From the NCBI GenBank assembly GCA_021835025.1, contig JAKBQY010000014.1:1-64000 (forward strand): 64,000 bases of DNA, given 5' to 3'. Numbering within the stretch: position 1 is the first letter of the stretch; each line of letters opens with the position of its first letter. Shown one piece after another: positions 10,223-20,514 of the stretch. The notes under the pieces were generated by a model. That model was not told the origin of the DNA. It saw only the letters and a program-made list of their open reading frames with translations, and did no database searches. Both the position numbers and the translations under genes were made by a program. This DNA is from Thermoplasmata archaeon (GTDB lineage: Archaea > Thermoplasmatota > Thermoplasmata > Thermoplasmatales > Thermoplasmataceae).

Positions 10223-10825
10223 ATGGCAGTCTTCAAATTCGGCAAAAGTGAGGAAGAAAAGATTCTTGAGAAAAGATCAAGAATCAGCATTAATAAATCA
10301 AACATCGATAGAACAGTGAGGCAATATGAAAAATTCAAAGCAAAAAGCATGGAAGACGCAAAAATAGCATTGAAAGATAACAATATGAGAAAAGCAAAAC
10401 TATTTGCCTCTTTTATACAGTCGCTTGAATCGTCAATCACTGGTTTGAAAGATTATAGACTATTGTTAGAGAGCGTTGATTTGAACCTCCAATATTCAAA
10501 AACTCAGAAAGATATATGGTCATCATTAAAACAGAGTTCCCAGGATCTTGTGGGTGGACAATTGTCTCCACAACAAATAATGGAAATATCACAAAGTATA
10601 GATTCAATAGTTCAATCTCAGGAGAGAATACAGGAATCCCTTGGCGATCAACTTGACCAGATAAAAAATGCAGTAGATCAGAGCTCTGAAATAAATCCGG
10701 AAGCACGTGATAAGGTCCTTGAGGATTTAATGAAGGAAACCGAAAAGAAAGAACCTGAAAAGGTATCAGAGGAGGATGAAAAATTAAATCAGCTACTGAA
10801 GGATATGGAGAAGGAAAAAGAGTAA
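10223..10825 (+). CDS. ESCRT-III/Snf7-like (CdvB-like) coiled-coil protein
   Basis: 200 aa, basic N-terminal helices (IDRTVRQYEKFKAKSMEDAKIALKDNNMRKAKLFASFIQSLESS), acidic C-terminus, IMEISQSIDSIVQSQERIQESLGD resembling CHMP1 helix 4-5 region; near vps4. Confidence 0.62.
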   Translation: MAVFKFGKSEEEKILEKRSRISINKSNIDRTVRQYEKFKAKSMEDAKIALKDNNMRKAKLFASFIQSLESSITGLKDYRLLLESVDLNLQYSKTQKDIWSSLKQSSQDLVGGQLSPQQIMEISQSIDSIVQSQERIQESLGDQLDQIKNAVDQSSEINPEARDKVLEDLMKETEKKEPEKVSEEDEKLNQLLKDMEKEKE

Positions 10826-10856
10826 AATATTTCAATCAATATAACATTGTTAAACT

Positions 10857-10979
10857 ATGAAAAAAATATTTCATGATGAATCGGAATTTTCAGTATATTG
10901 CGATTTGGGTATTTACAAAAAAGATAACAATATACGCGAATTTAAAAAATATCTTGGTAAACTTAATAAAAAAGGATAA
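10857..10979 (+). CDS. Possible 40-aa small protein
   Basis: MKKIFHDESEFSVYCDLGIYKKDNNIREFKKYLGKLNKKG; short, support weak. Confidence 0.25.
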   Translation: MKKIFHDESEFSVYCDLGIYKKDNNIREFKKYLGKLNKKG

Positions 10980-11286
10980 TTTTTATTTATGCTATTTTAA
11001 AAATATAAAAGAAGCAAAATGAAATGATATTGTTTAAATATAAAAAATAGTAAAATTGATTTTTATTAAATGCAGAAGGTCTCTTATTATTTTATAAACA
11101 TACTTTATTTTTATTTATTATTACGAATATTTAATTTATAATACATAATTCGTATATTTTAAATATGATGAATTAATTATGTAGTATTAACATATGGGTT
11201 AAAATAGACTTATAATGTTAAAAATAATATTGTGATATACAAAAATTTATTAATATCACATTATTAACAAACTAACGGGTGAAAAA

Positions 11287-11460
11287 ATGAACACAAAATG
11301 CAAAATATGTGGGGAAAAAATTGGCGTGCCAGAAGATTCAATGGTCGGAGAATTAATAGAATGCCCTTCATGCGGAATGAATTTCGAAATAGTTTCCACG
11401 GTTGAGGGCAATGTGGAAATAAAACCTGCTGAGAATGTGGGTGAGGACTGGGGAGAATAA
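11287..11460 (+). CDS. lysW: LysW amino-group carrier protein
   Basis: MNTKCKICGEKIGVPEDSMVGELIECPSCGMNFEIVSTVEGNVEIKPAENVGEDWGE; CxxC zinc motifs and C-terminal EDWGE; absent from ORF track (57 aa). Confidence 0.94.
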   Translation: MNTKCKICGEKIGVPEDSMVGELIECPSCGMNFEIVSTVEGNVEIKPAENVGEDWGE

Positions 11461-11461
11461 A

Positions 11462-12508
11462 TTGATAAAAGCTGGCATCGTCGGAGCATCCGGTTATGTG
11501 GGTGGGGAACTGATAAGGTTGCTAGTTACCCACAATGAGGTTGAAATAAAAGCGGCCACCTCACAGAGGCACAAGGGAGAAAAATTGGCGAGGATACATC
11601 CAGATCTCTATGGCTTCACAGATCTGAAATTTACTGGAGAAAGTATTTTTGATCTTTTGGATGATCTAGACGTAGTTTTTCTGGCATTGCCACATGGGAC
11701 ATCAATTAAATATGTACCTGACCTTGTTGAATCCGGCGTGAATATAATAGATATGAGCGCTGATTTCAGGTTGAAGGATGGTTCCAAGTATGTGAAGTGG
11801 TATGGTTATGAACATAATTATCCGGACTTGCTAAATAAATTCGTTTATGGAATGCCTGAGTTGCATAGAGAGGAATTAAAAAATACAAAATATATAGCAG
11901 TTCCAGGATGCATTGCATCATCATCAATATACAGCATTGCTCCATTCCTTAGCCTGGATCTCGACAATAATATAATAAATGTTGATGCAAAGGTAGGTTC
12001 ATCTGGATCAGGAGCAGAAATGGACGAATCAAAGGTTTTTTCGGAAAGATACAATTCTATACGAGCATATAAACCTGTACAGCACAGGCACACTCCGGAA
12101 ATAGAACAGGAGCTTAAATATGCCTCAGGCAAAGATGTTAAAATAGCATTATCGGCACATTCCGTGAATATGGTAAGGGGTATTTTAACCACATCAAATG
12201 TCTATGCAAAAACTGACGAGATCAATGCATGGCAACTTTTGAGGCAATTTTATGATAATGAAAAATTCGTGAGGTTGATTATGGATAAAAAAAGCAATTT
12301 CAAATATCCAGATCCAAAAATCGTCATAGGATCAAATTTTGTTGACCTGGGATTTGCAATAGACAAATATATCAATAGAATTGTGTCCTTTGGTGCCATA
12401 GACAATATGATCAAGGGTGCATCTGGCAATGCCATTCAGTCAATGAATATAATGTATGGATTTAAAGAGAATGAGGGGTTGACAATGCCCTCATTATTCC
12501 CGGTGTGA
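11462..12508 (+). CDS. lysY: [LysW]-aminoadipate/glutamate semialdehyde dehydrogenase (ArgC-type reductase)
   Basis: TTG start at 11462 preferred (IKAGIVGASGYVGGELIRLL); VPGCIASSSIYSIAPF catalytic Cys region. Confidence 0.93.
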   Translation: MIKAGIVGASGYVGGELIRLLVTHNEVEIKAATSQRHKGEKLARIHPDLYGFTDLKFTGESIFDLLDDLDVVFLALPHGTSIKYVPDLVESGVNIIDMSADFRLKDGSKYVKWYGYEHNYPDLLNKFVYGMPELHREELKNTKYIAVPGCIASSSIYSIAPFLSLDLDNNIINVDAKVGSSGSGAEMDESKVFSERYNSIRAYKPVQHRHTPEIEQELKYASGKDVKIALSAHSVNMVRGILTTSNVYAKTDEINAWQLLRQFYDNEKFVRLIMDKKSNFKYPDPKIVIGSNFVDLGFAIDKYINRIVSFGAIDNMIKGASGNAIQSMNIMYGFKENEGLTMPSLFPV

Positions 12509-12511
12509 AAA

Positions 12512-13300
12512 ATGATAGTTATAAAAATAGGTGGAAGCATACTTGAAAAAATAATCAATGAAAATGCCCTTCCCAAAATATTACAAAATATTGGCGAAGA
12601 TGTAATAATAGTTCATGGTGGAGGCAATTATCTCAATAAATATGCAAATAATTTTGGGTATGAACAGAAATTTGTAACCTCTCCAGGAGGAATTAAAAGT
12701 AGATATACAGATAAAAACACGCTGGAGATATTCACAATGGTCATGTCCCTGATTAACCAGAAAATAGTTCATTCACTGAAACAGGCTGGAATTAAAGCCG
12801 TTGCATTGAATGGTGAATCATTCATAAATGCAAGGAGAAAGGACAAACTTGTTATATTGAATGAAAAAAATAGAAAAATGGTCATTGATGGCGGTTATAC
12901 AGGAAAAATAAATAATGTAGATGCCGAGCCCTTAAATGCACTTTTAAATAAAGGATATGTACCTGTAGTATCACCAATAGCGTATTCAGATGAAAGTTAT
13001 CTGAATGTGGATGCAGATAGGGCTGCGGCATACATTTCAGGTTATATGCAAGCCAAAACACTTATACTTATGACAAATGTCAATGGCTTGTATATGGAAG
13101 ACAGGATCGTGAATGAAGCTGATAATGAATATATAAAAAATATAATAAATAAAGTGGGCCATGGAATGGATAAAAAGCTGCTGGCCGCCACAGAGGCCAT
13201 AGATATGGGAGTTCAGAGAGTGATTATATCCAATCCATTTAATGATATTATGAATGGAACCACCATTTATAAAAGGGCCGAGGTCAATAAAAATTATTGA
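12512..13300 (+). CDS. lysZ: [LysW]-aminoadipate/glutamate kinase (ArgB-type)
   Basis: IKIGGSILEK, IIVHGGGNYLNK, NVDADRAAAYISGYMQAKTLILMTNVNGL. Confidence 0.93.
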   Translation: MIVIKIGGSILEKIINENALPKILQNIGEDVIIVHGGGNYLNKYANNFGYEQKFVTSPGGIKSRYTDKNTLEIFTMVMSLINQKIVHSLKQAGIKAVALNGESFINARRKDKLVILNEKNRKMVIDGGYTGKINNVDAEPLNALLNKGYVPVVSPIAYSDESYLNVDADRAAAYISGYMQAKTLILMTNVNGLYMEDRIVNEADNEYIKNIINKVGHGMDKKLLAATEAIDMGVQRVIISNPFNDIMNGTTIYKRAEVNKNY

Positions 13301-13315
13301 AATTGTGGTGAAAAC

Positions 13316-14497
13316 ATGAATTATGAAGATGAATATATTGCAAATACATATCAGCGTTTACCGGTAAATATAAAAAGAGGAGAGAATTCATATCTGTATG
13401 ATGTTAATGGAAAAAGATATATTGATATGATGGGTGGCTATGGTGTAGCCATTTTTGGATATTCCAACAAAAAAATAAAAGATGCTGTATGCAATCAAAT
13501 GGATATATTGCCAATTGCACATGCATCTGAATATACTGAGGCAAGGGGAAATTTTGTTAAAAAACTTTCTGGCATAGTTCCTGAAGGTTTTAATAAATTC
13601 TATCTTGGAAACACTGGCGCAGAGGCTATTGAGGCCGCAATAAAGGTTGTGAAAAAATCATCGAAAAAACATAAATTAGTTGCAATGAATAACTCATATC
13701 ATGGGAAAACCCTTGGAGCACTGTCCATTACACATTCAAACAAATATAGAAGATATTTTGGTGACATTTTGATAAAGGATGTTGAGTTCATTGGATACAA
13801 CAATGAGGAAGATCTTGAAAAAATAAGGAAAGATGATGATATAGCTGCTGTTTTCTTTGAACCTGTCCAGGGTGAAGGGGGCATCAATATACCGGATAGA
13901 GAATATGTAAGGCATTTAAGGGAAATTACGGAGGAAAAAAATATCATACTGGTTGCCGATGAAATTCAATCAGGTCTTGGAAGAACTGGAAAAATGTGGG
14001 CATATCAGAATTTTGACATAACGCCGGATATCATTACCATAGGAAAAGGCATAGGCGGTGGTATTCCATTATCAGTTACTGCCGGTAAACCAGAATATAT
14101 GAACAACCTTGAAAAGGGGGAGCAGTCATCCACTACAGGAGGGAATCCTATTGCGTGTGCAGCAGGCTCTTCGGTTATAGAACAGCTTACGCCTGAACTT
14201 ATTCAGGAAGTCCAAAGAAAGGGTGAACTTTTCAGAAAATCATTATATGATGGTTTGGGTGATGCCAAAATTGTAAAGGAAATTAGGGGGTTGGGCTTGA
14301 TGAATGCCATAGAATTGAAGGTAAAATTCCTGCCAATTTTAATGGATATGATAAATCAGGGAGTCCTTTCATTGTATTCGGGAATTAATATAATCAGGAT
14401 GCTTCCCCCATACATTATTGAGGATGATGATCTGAAAAAAGCATCAGCAATAATTTCTGAAACTATAAAATCATATTACAATGGGGTAATAAAATGA
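13316..14497 (+). CDS. lysJ: [LysW]-lysine/ornithine aminotransferase
   Basis: Class III aminotransferase: LGNTGAEAIEAAIK, ILVADEIQSGLGRTGKMWA, ITIGKGIGGGIPLS. Confidence 0.93.
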   Translation: MNYEDEYIANTYQRLPVNIKRGENSYLYDVNGKRYIDMMGGYGVAIFGYSNKKIKDAVCNQMDILPIAHASEYTEARGNFVKKLSGIVPEGFNKFYLGNTGAEAIEAAIKVVKKSSKKHKLVAMNNSYHGKTLGALSITHSNKYRRYFGDILIKDVEFIGYNNEEDLEKIRKDDDIAAVFFEPVQGEGGINIPDREYVRHLREITEEKNIILVADEIQSGLGRTGKMWAYQNFDITPDIITIGKGIGGGIPLSVTAGKPEYMNNLEKGEQSSTTGGNPIACAAGSSVIEQLTPELIQEVQRKGELFRKSLYDGLGDAKIVKEIRGLGLMNAIELKVKFLPILMDMINQGVLSLYSGINIIRMLPPYIIEDDDLKKASAIISETIKSYYNGVIK

Positions 14498-15342
14498 GAA
14501 TTTCAATGCTTTATGATATAATACGCTGGGAAGAGAAGGCCATACTGAAATCCATGGAGGACAAAAACATAGAAGCGATGCATATTGATGTTAAAAACAT
14601 GAATTTAAATCTTGAAGGAAACAATTATGATTTTGGTGACATCTCCCTGCAGAGATCCACCGGCTACTACAGAAACCTCCATTCAACAGCATATGTTGAA
14701 TTTACAGGAAATAAAATAATAAATGATTTTAACTCAACAATAATAACCGGCAATAAAATGTTTACATCCTTGCTTTTATCAAAGAACCATGTGAGGATAC
14801 CAAAAAGTTATGTATCGTTTTCAAAGGATGTTTTCTTAAAATCATTCAGCGGGGATTTCAACAACAAAGCCGTAACCAAACCAGTTACAGGAAGCTGGGG
14901 GAGGATGATATCACTGTTAAATGATTATTACGCTGCAATGGATATCGCGGAATATAAGGAGTATATGTATCCACTATACCAGATAAATTATACTCAGGAC
15001 TATATCAATGATTTTGGGCGCGATTTGAGGGTATTTGTTGTAAATGACCAGGTTGTTGCCGGAATATATAGATATAAATCATCGCTGGACTGGAGAACAA
15101 ACACTGCATTGGGTGGAAGGGCAGAACCGTTAAAAATAACGCCCGAAATAGAGGATATAACACTTAACGCAATAAAATCAATTGGCCCGGGCATATATGG
15201 AGTAGACATCCTGGAATCAAAGGAAGGATTCTTTGTGAATGAAATAAATGGAAATACAGAGTTTAAAAATACCGTTCCAGTAACCGGTGTGAATATACCA
15301 GAATTAATAGTTGATTACCTTATTCAAGAGGCAAAAAAATGA
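14494..15342 (+). CDS. lysX: Alpha-aminoadipate/glutamate-LysW ligase (ATP-grasp)
   Basis: RimK/LysX-type ATP-grasp: KPVTGSWGRMISLLND, YGVDILESKEGFFVNEINGNTEFKN; position in lys cluster. Confidence 0.9.
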   Translation: MRISMLYDIIRWEEKAILKSMEDKNIEAMHIDVKNMNLNLEGNNYDFGDISLQRSTGYYRNLHSTAYVEFTGNKIINDFNSTIITGNKMFTSLLLSKNHVRIPKSYVSFSKDVFLKSFSGDFNNKAVTKPVTGSWGRMISLLNDYYAAMDIAEYKEYMYPLYQINYTQDYINDFGRDLRVFVVNDQVVAGIYRYKSSLDWRTNTALGGRAEPLKITPEIEDITLNAIKSIGPGIYGVDILESKEGFFVNEINGNTEFKNTVPVTGVNIPELIVDYLIQEAKK

Positions 15343-16406
15343 ATACAGGTGACCTGTTAATAAAAATGCTTGAAATATATTCCCCAAGCGGCAAGGAACT
15401 TGAAATTGCCAAATTGATCAGGGACTATATGGTTGAAATGGATTTTGAAAACCCTGTTATTGATGAAAAATATAATGTTGTTTCTTTGACTGGTAATGGT
15501 GAACCTTCTGTTCTTATCTGTGGCCACGAGGATACGGTTCCAGGATTTATTCCTGTAAAGTACGATGGCGATTTAATATATGGACGGGGAGCGGTGGATG
15601 CCAAGTCATCCCTGTTATCATTATTGCTGGGTGCAAAAAAGGCAAGAGAATCCGGATTCAAGGGGAAGATAATAATGGCCTCTGCGTCTGGAGAAGAAAG
15701 CGATGGTAAAGGAATAAACTACATAAAAGCCAATTATGAAAAAACCGATTTTGCAATTTTTGGTGAGCCAGGTGGAGCCGAAAATATCACAGCCGGCTAC
15801 AAAGGCAGAACACTTTTTGAGATATACAAAAAAAGCAATCCACACCATGCCAGTTCATCATGGATGGAGGAAAATGCAATAGACTCGCTGATAAATTTAT
15901 GGGAAAACGTAAAATCAAAATGGGGCAACAACAAGGATTTCAACTCCATCACCGCAGGTATAACAAAATTCGAGGGTGGTGAATATGACAATATGACACC
16001 TGAAAATGCAAGTATGGCCATTGATATAAGATACCCAAAATCAGTTAATGAAGAAGAGATCATAAAATACATGGAAAAAGAACTTAAAATAAATCTCAAG
16101 GAGGATTATTCATATAGAATAAAGAACAGTGCAATGCCCTATATATCCAATATGAAAAGCAATCTGGTAAAGTCGTTCAAACAATCCATATATAACTACA
16201 ATTTAAAGCCAAAATTGATATTCAAAAGCGGGTCCGGTGATATGAATACATTGGGCAATGACTGGAAAATACCTGTAATTACCTATGGCCCGGGAGATAC
16301 AAAATTGTCCCATACATCCAATGAGGTTATCAGTGTAAATGAGATCAACCTGTGTGCTGATATTGTTTCTGATTCACTCCTGTATCTGCAAAAAAATAAT
16401 TTCTAA
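15339..16406 (+). CDS. lysK: [LysW]-lysine/ornithine hydrolase (M20 family)
   Basis: VLICGHEDTVPGF, YGRGAVDAKSSLLSLL, ASGEESDGKGI; end of lys cluster. Confidence 0.92.
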   Translation: MNTGDLLIKMLEIYSPSGKELEIAKLIRDYMVEMDFENPVIDEKYNVVSLTGNGEPSVLICGHEDTVPGFIPVKYDGDLIYGRGAVDAKSSLLSLLLGAKKARESGFKGKIIMASASGEESDGKGINYIKANYEKTDFAIFGEPGGAENITAGYKGRTLFEIYKKSNPHHASSSWMEENAIDSLINLWENVKSKWGNNKDFNSITAGITKFEGGEYDNMTPENASMAIDIRYPKSVNEEEIIKYMEKELKINLKEDYSYRIKNSAMPYISNMKSNLVKSFKQSIYNYNLKPKLIFKSGSGDMNTLGNDWKIPVITYGPGDTKLSHTSNEVISVNEINLCADIVSDSLLYLQKNNF

Positions 16407-16452
16407 TTTTTCTAAATGAAATATTTAATTACCAATCCAGGTATTTACATTT

Positions 16453-16821
16453 ATGCCAATGGTTATTGAATCAGAAATTAAATATGAAAAATTTCTTAAA
16501 CCCTTTAATAAAAAGGCCTCAGGACTTCATGCCAGGATAAGATCACGTTTATTTTCAGGAAAATATAATATCACATCTGAAATTGAAATAAATGCCAAAA
16601 TACTTGAAATAAAGGGTTTGATGGAGTATCTAAATACAGAAGACCTCAAAGACTTTTCAGGCATGGAAACCAAAATGTATGTTCTTCCTGCGGGATGCGG
16701 CCCTGATGATGGAATATTTTTTTCCAAAGATATGGCAGGGAAAATGGATAAACATTCCATTGCTCCGGGGAAATACAATGTAAAAATAGGAATATATGAA
16801 ATCAACGGCAACAAAATATAG
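16453..16821 (+). CDS. Hypothetical protein (122 aa)
   Basis: Intact ORF; no family recognised. Confidence 0.5.
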   Translation: MPMVIESEIKYEKFLKPFNKKASGLHARIRSRLFSGKYNITSEIEINAKILEIKGLMEYLNTEDLKDFSGMETKMYVLPAGCGPDDGIFFSKDMAGKMDKHSIAPGKYNVKIGIYEINGNKI

Positions 16822-16829
16822 CTATATTT

Positions 16830-18755
16830 TCAATTGCCCTTATAATCTGGTTCCCTTTTCTCGAGAAAAGCCTTGATGCCCTCTTTTAGATCATTTCCAG
16901 CATAGAGCATCCCCGTGGACAGCGATTCCTCATCAAAATTCATTGTGGATGTATTGTACATGAGTTTTTTTGCTACATACACAGACGCTGGTGAAATCTT
17001 TCTTGACAATTTATCTGCCAATTTGAATGTTTCATCATCTATATTTTCTTCAAAAATCCTTGTAACTATCCCATATTCATATGCTTTCTGTCCATTTATG
17101 CGTTCAGCAGATAATATTATGTCCATGGCCCTTGACAAACCAATGAGGTTTGGCAATCTCTGTGACCCACCGTAGCCGGGAATCAAACCCAGTGATGTTT
17201 CAGGAAATCCGATTACTGCGTTTGATGTTGAAACTCTTATATCACATGCCAGTGAAAGTTCAAATCCTCCACCCAGAACATATCCTTTCATTTCAGCTAT
17301 GAATATTTTGTTCATTCTGGTTATGCGGTCAAATACAGATTCCCCTTTTCTGGAGATTTTCATGAATGCATATGCATTGCTTATAAACTGTGATAAATCA
17401 GCACCTGCCGAAAAGTTTTCACCATCCCCGGTGATAACCACGACATGGACGCCGTCATCTTTTTCTATTTTATTCAATACGTCCTCAATGTCATTTATAA
17501 CCTCCAGGCTCATCAAATTGTTCTTTGTATTGCTCAATTTTAGTATTCCAACCTTATTTTTAACCTCGTACTTTATATGGGAGTTTTTTACTTCCTCCTT
17601 TGCTTCAACCTTGGGACTGATTGCCTCCTTTAATTTCCCATTTTTTATTGTGCCAGATGGAGAAAATACGGATATGTTATATTTTTTATAGAGATCATTT
17701 AATGTGTTTAAAACCTCATCATTTGATAATCCCTGGGCCACAGTTATTGGGCCAAATGGCCTGTTAAGCCCCAGTTTTACTCCCGTTTCTATATCTGTTG
17801 GTACTGCCACACCTTGTTCAATAAGTTTTGTTGCCTCATTTATCTCCAAGGAAAATACATCCATTAAGCTTATTTTATCACTTTCACCAGAATCAGGTAT
17901 GATGGCCTTTCCATTTTCCCATTTGTATATACCTTCCCCTGTTTTCATTCCAAGTTTTTTTGATTCTATATATTTATCAAATCCATGGCACTTTCCATAA
18001 TCCTCCGATAATTCCTTTCCATAGTATTTCAGTGAATCAACAACAGTATCCAGGCCAACATAATCGAATAACTGATAGGGCCCCATTGGCAATCCCTGCG
18101 ATTTGAAAAATTTATCTATTTCTTCCGGTTTTGCTATCCTATCATGGAAAGCAGTACATAACAACAGCATTTCAGGTGCAGAGATCCTGTTTACGACAAA
18201 ACCTGCCTCATCCTTTAATATTTTAATGGGTGTTTTTCCAATCTTCTTTGCAAGATCATAAACTTCGTTTACATATTCCATTGATGTTTTATTTCCCTTT
18301 ATAACTTCAACTAGTTTCATCAATATTGGTGGGTTAAAAAAATGCATTCCAAGCAATCTTTCCGGATTTTTAATGGATTCAGCCATTTCTGTTATCCTCA
18401 TATTTGACGTGTTTGATGCAATGATTTTATCGGTATTTTCGGAAATTTCTTTTAATACTTTTATTTTAATATCAAATATCTCTGGAACAACCTCAATTGA
18501 TATATCTGCCTTTTCAACGGCTTCCCTTATATTATTATAAAAGTTTATATGTCCAATGGCTTCTTTTCTGGTTGCTTCGTCTATCCTTTTTGATGATACA
18601 AGTTTATCAAGGCTCATATTAATGCCTGTTTTTGCCCTTTCAATAACATCTGGATAAAAATCCTCAAGATTCACATCGAACCCATTCAGAGCGAAAACTT
18701 CTGCTATTCCATGTCCCATGGTTCCGGCTCCTATAATTGCCACAGTTTTTATCAT
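16830..18755 (-). CDS. Bifunctional 3-hydroxyacyl-CoA dehydrogenase / enoyl-CoA hydratase
   Basis: N-terminal IGAGTMGHGIAEVFALNGF Rossmann, GMHFFNPP; C-terminal crotonase ITGDGENFSAGADLSQF, GGGFELSLACDIRVS. Confidence 0.93.
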   Translation of the reverse strand: MIKTVAIIGAGTMGHGIAEVFALNGFDVNLEDFYPDVIERAKTGINMSLDKLVSSKRIDEATRKEAIGHINFYNNIREAVEKADISIEVVPEIFDIKIKVLKEISENTDKIIASNTSNMRITEMAESIKNPERLLGMHFFNPPILMKLVEVIKGNKTSMEYVNEVYDLAKKIGKTPIKILKDEAGFVVNRISAPEMLLLCTAFHDRIAKPEEIDKFFKSQGLPMGPYQLFDYVGLDTVVDSLKYYGKELSEDYGKCHGFDKYIESKKLGMKTGEGIYKWENGKAIIPDSGESDKISLMDVFSLEINEATKLIEQGVAVPTDIETGVKLGLNRPFGPITVAQGLSNDEVLNTLNDLYKKYNISVFSPSGTIKNGKLKEAISPKVEAKEEVKNSHIKYEVKNKVGILKLSNTKNNLMSLEVINDIEDVLNKIEKDDGVHVVVITGDGENFSAGADLSQFISNAYAFMKISRKGESVFDRITRMNKIFIAEMKGYVLGGGFELSLACDIRVSTSNAVIGFPETSLGLIPGYGGSQRLPNLIGLSRAMDIILSAERINGQKAYEYGIVTRIFEENIDDETFKLADKLSRKISPASVYVAKKLMYNTSTMNFDEESLSTGMLYAGNDLKEGIKAFLEKREPDYKGN

Positions 18756-18929
18756 ATATCATTATATTTTATATATTTAAATCTCTTTTCATATGGAAAT
18801 TATCCAAACAAATATGACCTGAAAATGTTTATTTTTTATCCTGGACGTGTTTCTTGGTGCTTCACATTAATGATAAAAAGGATAAGGTTGCTTTAATAAG
18901 GTTTATAAGTAAAATATCTATAATATATC

Positions 18930-20510
18930 ATGTCAGAATATCAATTGACCATTAACAACTTACTCGAAAGTGCTGTAAGATCAAACAGAGACCAGGAAAT
19001 TGTTTACCATGACAGTAAAATGACATACGATGAATTTTACCGTAATGTGAAGAATTTTGCTCGAAATCTTATAAAAATAGGTGTTAAGCCCGGAGATAGA
19101 ATTGCAATTATTGATTATGATTCAATAAATTACATGTATTGTTATTACGCAATACCAATGATTGGTGCAACAATGCATATGGTTAATATCCGATATCCAC
19201 CAGAAATACTTTTTTATACAATCCAGAATTCTGAAGATTCTTACATTGTGGTAAATTCGGCTTTTATGCCATTGCTAATGCAATATAAGAACACGTTCAA
19301 TTTTATTAAGGGATTTATTGTTTATAATGAGGGCAAAAAAGAAGAATATAATATGGATAACATTTACTATGCCGATGAATTACTGTCAGATAATGATTCA
19401 GAAATAAAAGAACCGTCCGAAAATGCCATGGCAACATTATTTTATACATCAGGCACGACAGGATTGCCCAAGGGCGTATATTATTCGCATAAACAGCTTG
19501 TGCTGCATGCACTTGGCTCTATATCCTCCTTATCAGATGATCCAATAAATATAAAAAGAACCGATGTAATGATGCCACTTGTTCCCATGTTTCATGTGCA
19601 TGCCTGGGGAATTCCATATTTTTCCATAATGAAGGGGATGAAATATGTGGTTCCTGGAAAATATGACTGGCCAACAGTACTTAAGGAAATGGAGAGGGAA
19701 CATGTTAACAGGTCAGCAATGGTACCATCCATATTATATATGTTAATGTCGGAAAAAAACGGTCCAGAAATTCTTGCAAAAACAAAATTAAAAGCAATAA
19801 TAGGTGGAGCTGCATTGAATTCCGGGCTTGCCGATAGGGCAGAATCGATGGGTATAGAAGTGGTAACAGGCTACGGTATGTCCGAAACTGGACCCTTACT
19901 TACTTTAGCAACATATAGTAATTATATTGACAAAAGCGATGAAAATACAAAAAGATTATACAGAAGAAAAACAGGAATTCCAATATCAATGGTTAACCTC
20001 CGGGTTGTAACTTCTGATATGAACGATGTAAAAAAGGATGATAAGGAAATAGGGGAAATTATCGTTAGATCCCCGTGGTTAACAGAAGGATATATAAAGG
20101 ATAAAGAAAAAACAGAAAAATTATGGAAGAATGGTTGGCTTCACACTGGTGACCTGGCCGTAATGGATAAATACAATTATATAAAAATAGTTGACAGGGA
20201 AAATGATGCAATAAAATCCGGTGGTGAATTTATCCCCTCTTTAATACTGGAGGATTTAATAAGCACTGTACCTGGCATTGGAGAGGTTGCAGTTGTGAAG
20301 AAAAAGGACGAAAAATGGGGGGAAAGGCCTGCCGCTTTTATCAAGGGAAATGTTGATGAAGCCACCATTAGAAAGAAAATGAATGAATATGTGGATACTG
20401 GAAGAATAGCAAAATTCTGGTTGCCTGACATCTATATATTTGTGGATGAATTTGACAAAACTGGAACAGGAAAAATAAATAAAAAAGCATTAAGAGAAAA
20501 AATGGAGTGA
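18930..20510 (+). CDS. AMP-dependent acyl-CoA synthetase
   Basis: LFYTSGTTGLPKGVYYSHKQ, VTGYGMSETGP, LHTGDLAVMDKYNYIKIVDRENDAIKSGGE. Confidence 0.93.
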   Translation: MSEYQLTINNLLESAVRSNRDQEIVYHDSKMTYDEFYRNVKNFARNLIKIGVKPGDRIAIIDYDSINYMYCYYAIPMIGATMHMVNIRYPPEILFYTIQNSEDSYIVVNSAFMPLLMQYKNTFNFIKGFIVYNEGKKEEYNMDNIYYADELLSDNDSEIKEPSENAMATLFYTSGTTGLPKGVYYSHKQLVLHALGSISSLSDDPINIKRTDVMMPLVPMFHVHAWGIPYFSIMKGMKYVVPGKYDWPTVLKEMEREHVNRSAMVPSILYMLMSEKNGPEILAKTKLKAIIGGAALNSGLADRAESMGIEVVTGYGMSETGPLLTLATYSNYIDKSDENTKRLYRRKTGIPISMVNLRVVTSDMNDVKKDDKEIGEIIVRSPWLTEGYIKDKEKTEKLWKNGWLHTGDLAVMDKYNYIKIVDRENDAIKSGGEFIPSLILEDLISTVPGIGEVAVVKKKDEKWGERPAAFIKGNVDEATIRKKMNEYVDTGRIAKFWLPDIYIFVDEFDKTGTGKINKKALREKME

Positions 20511-20514
20511 TAAA

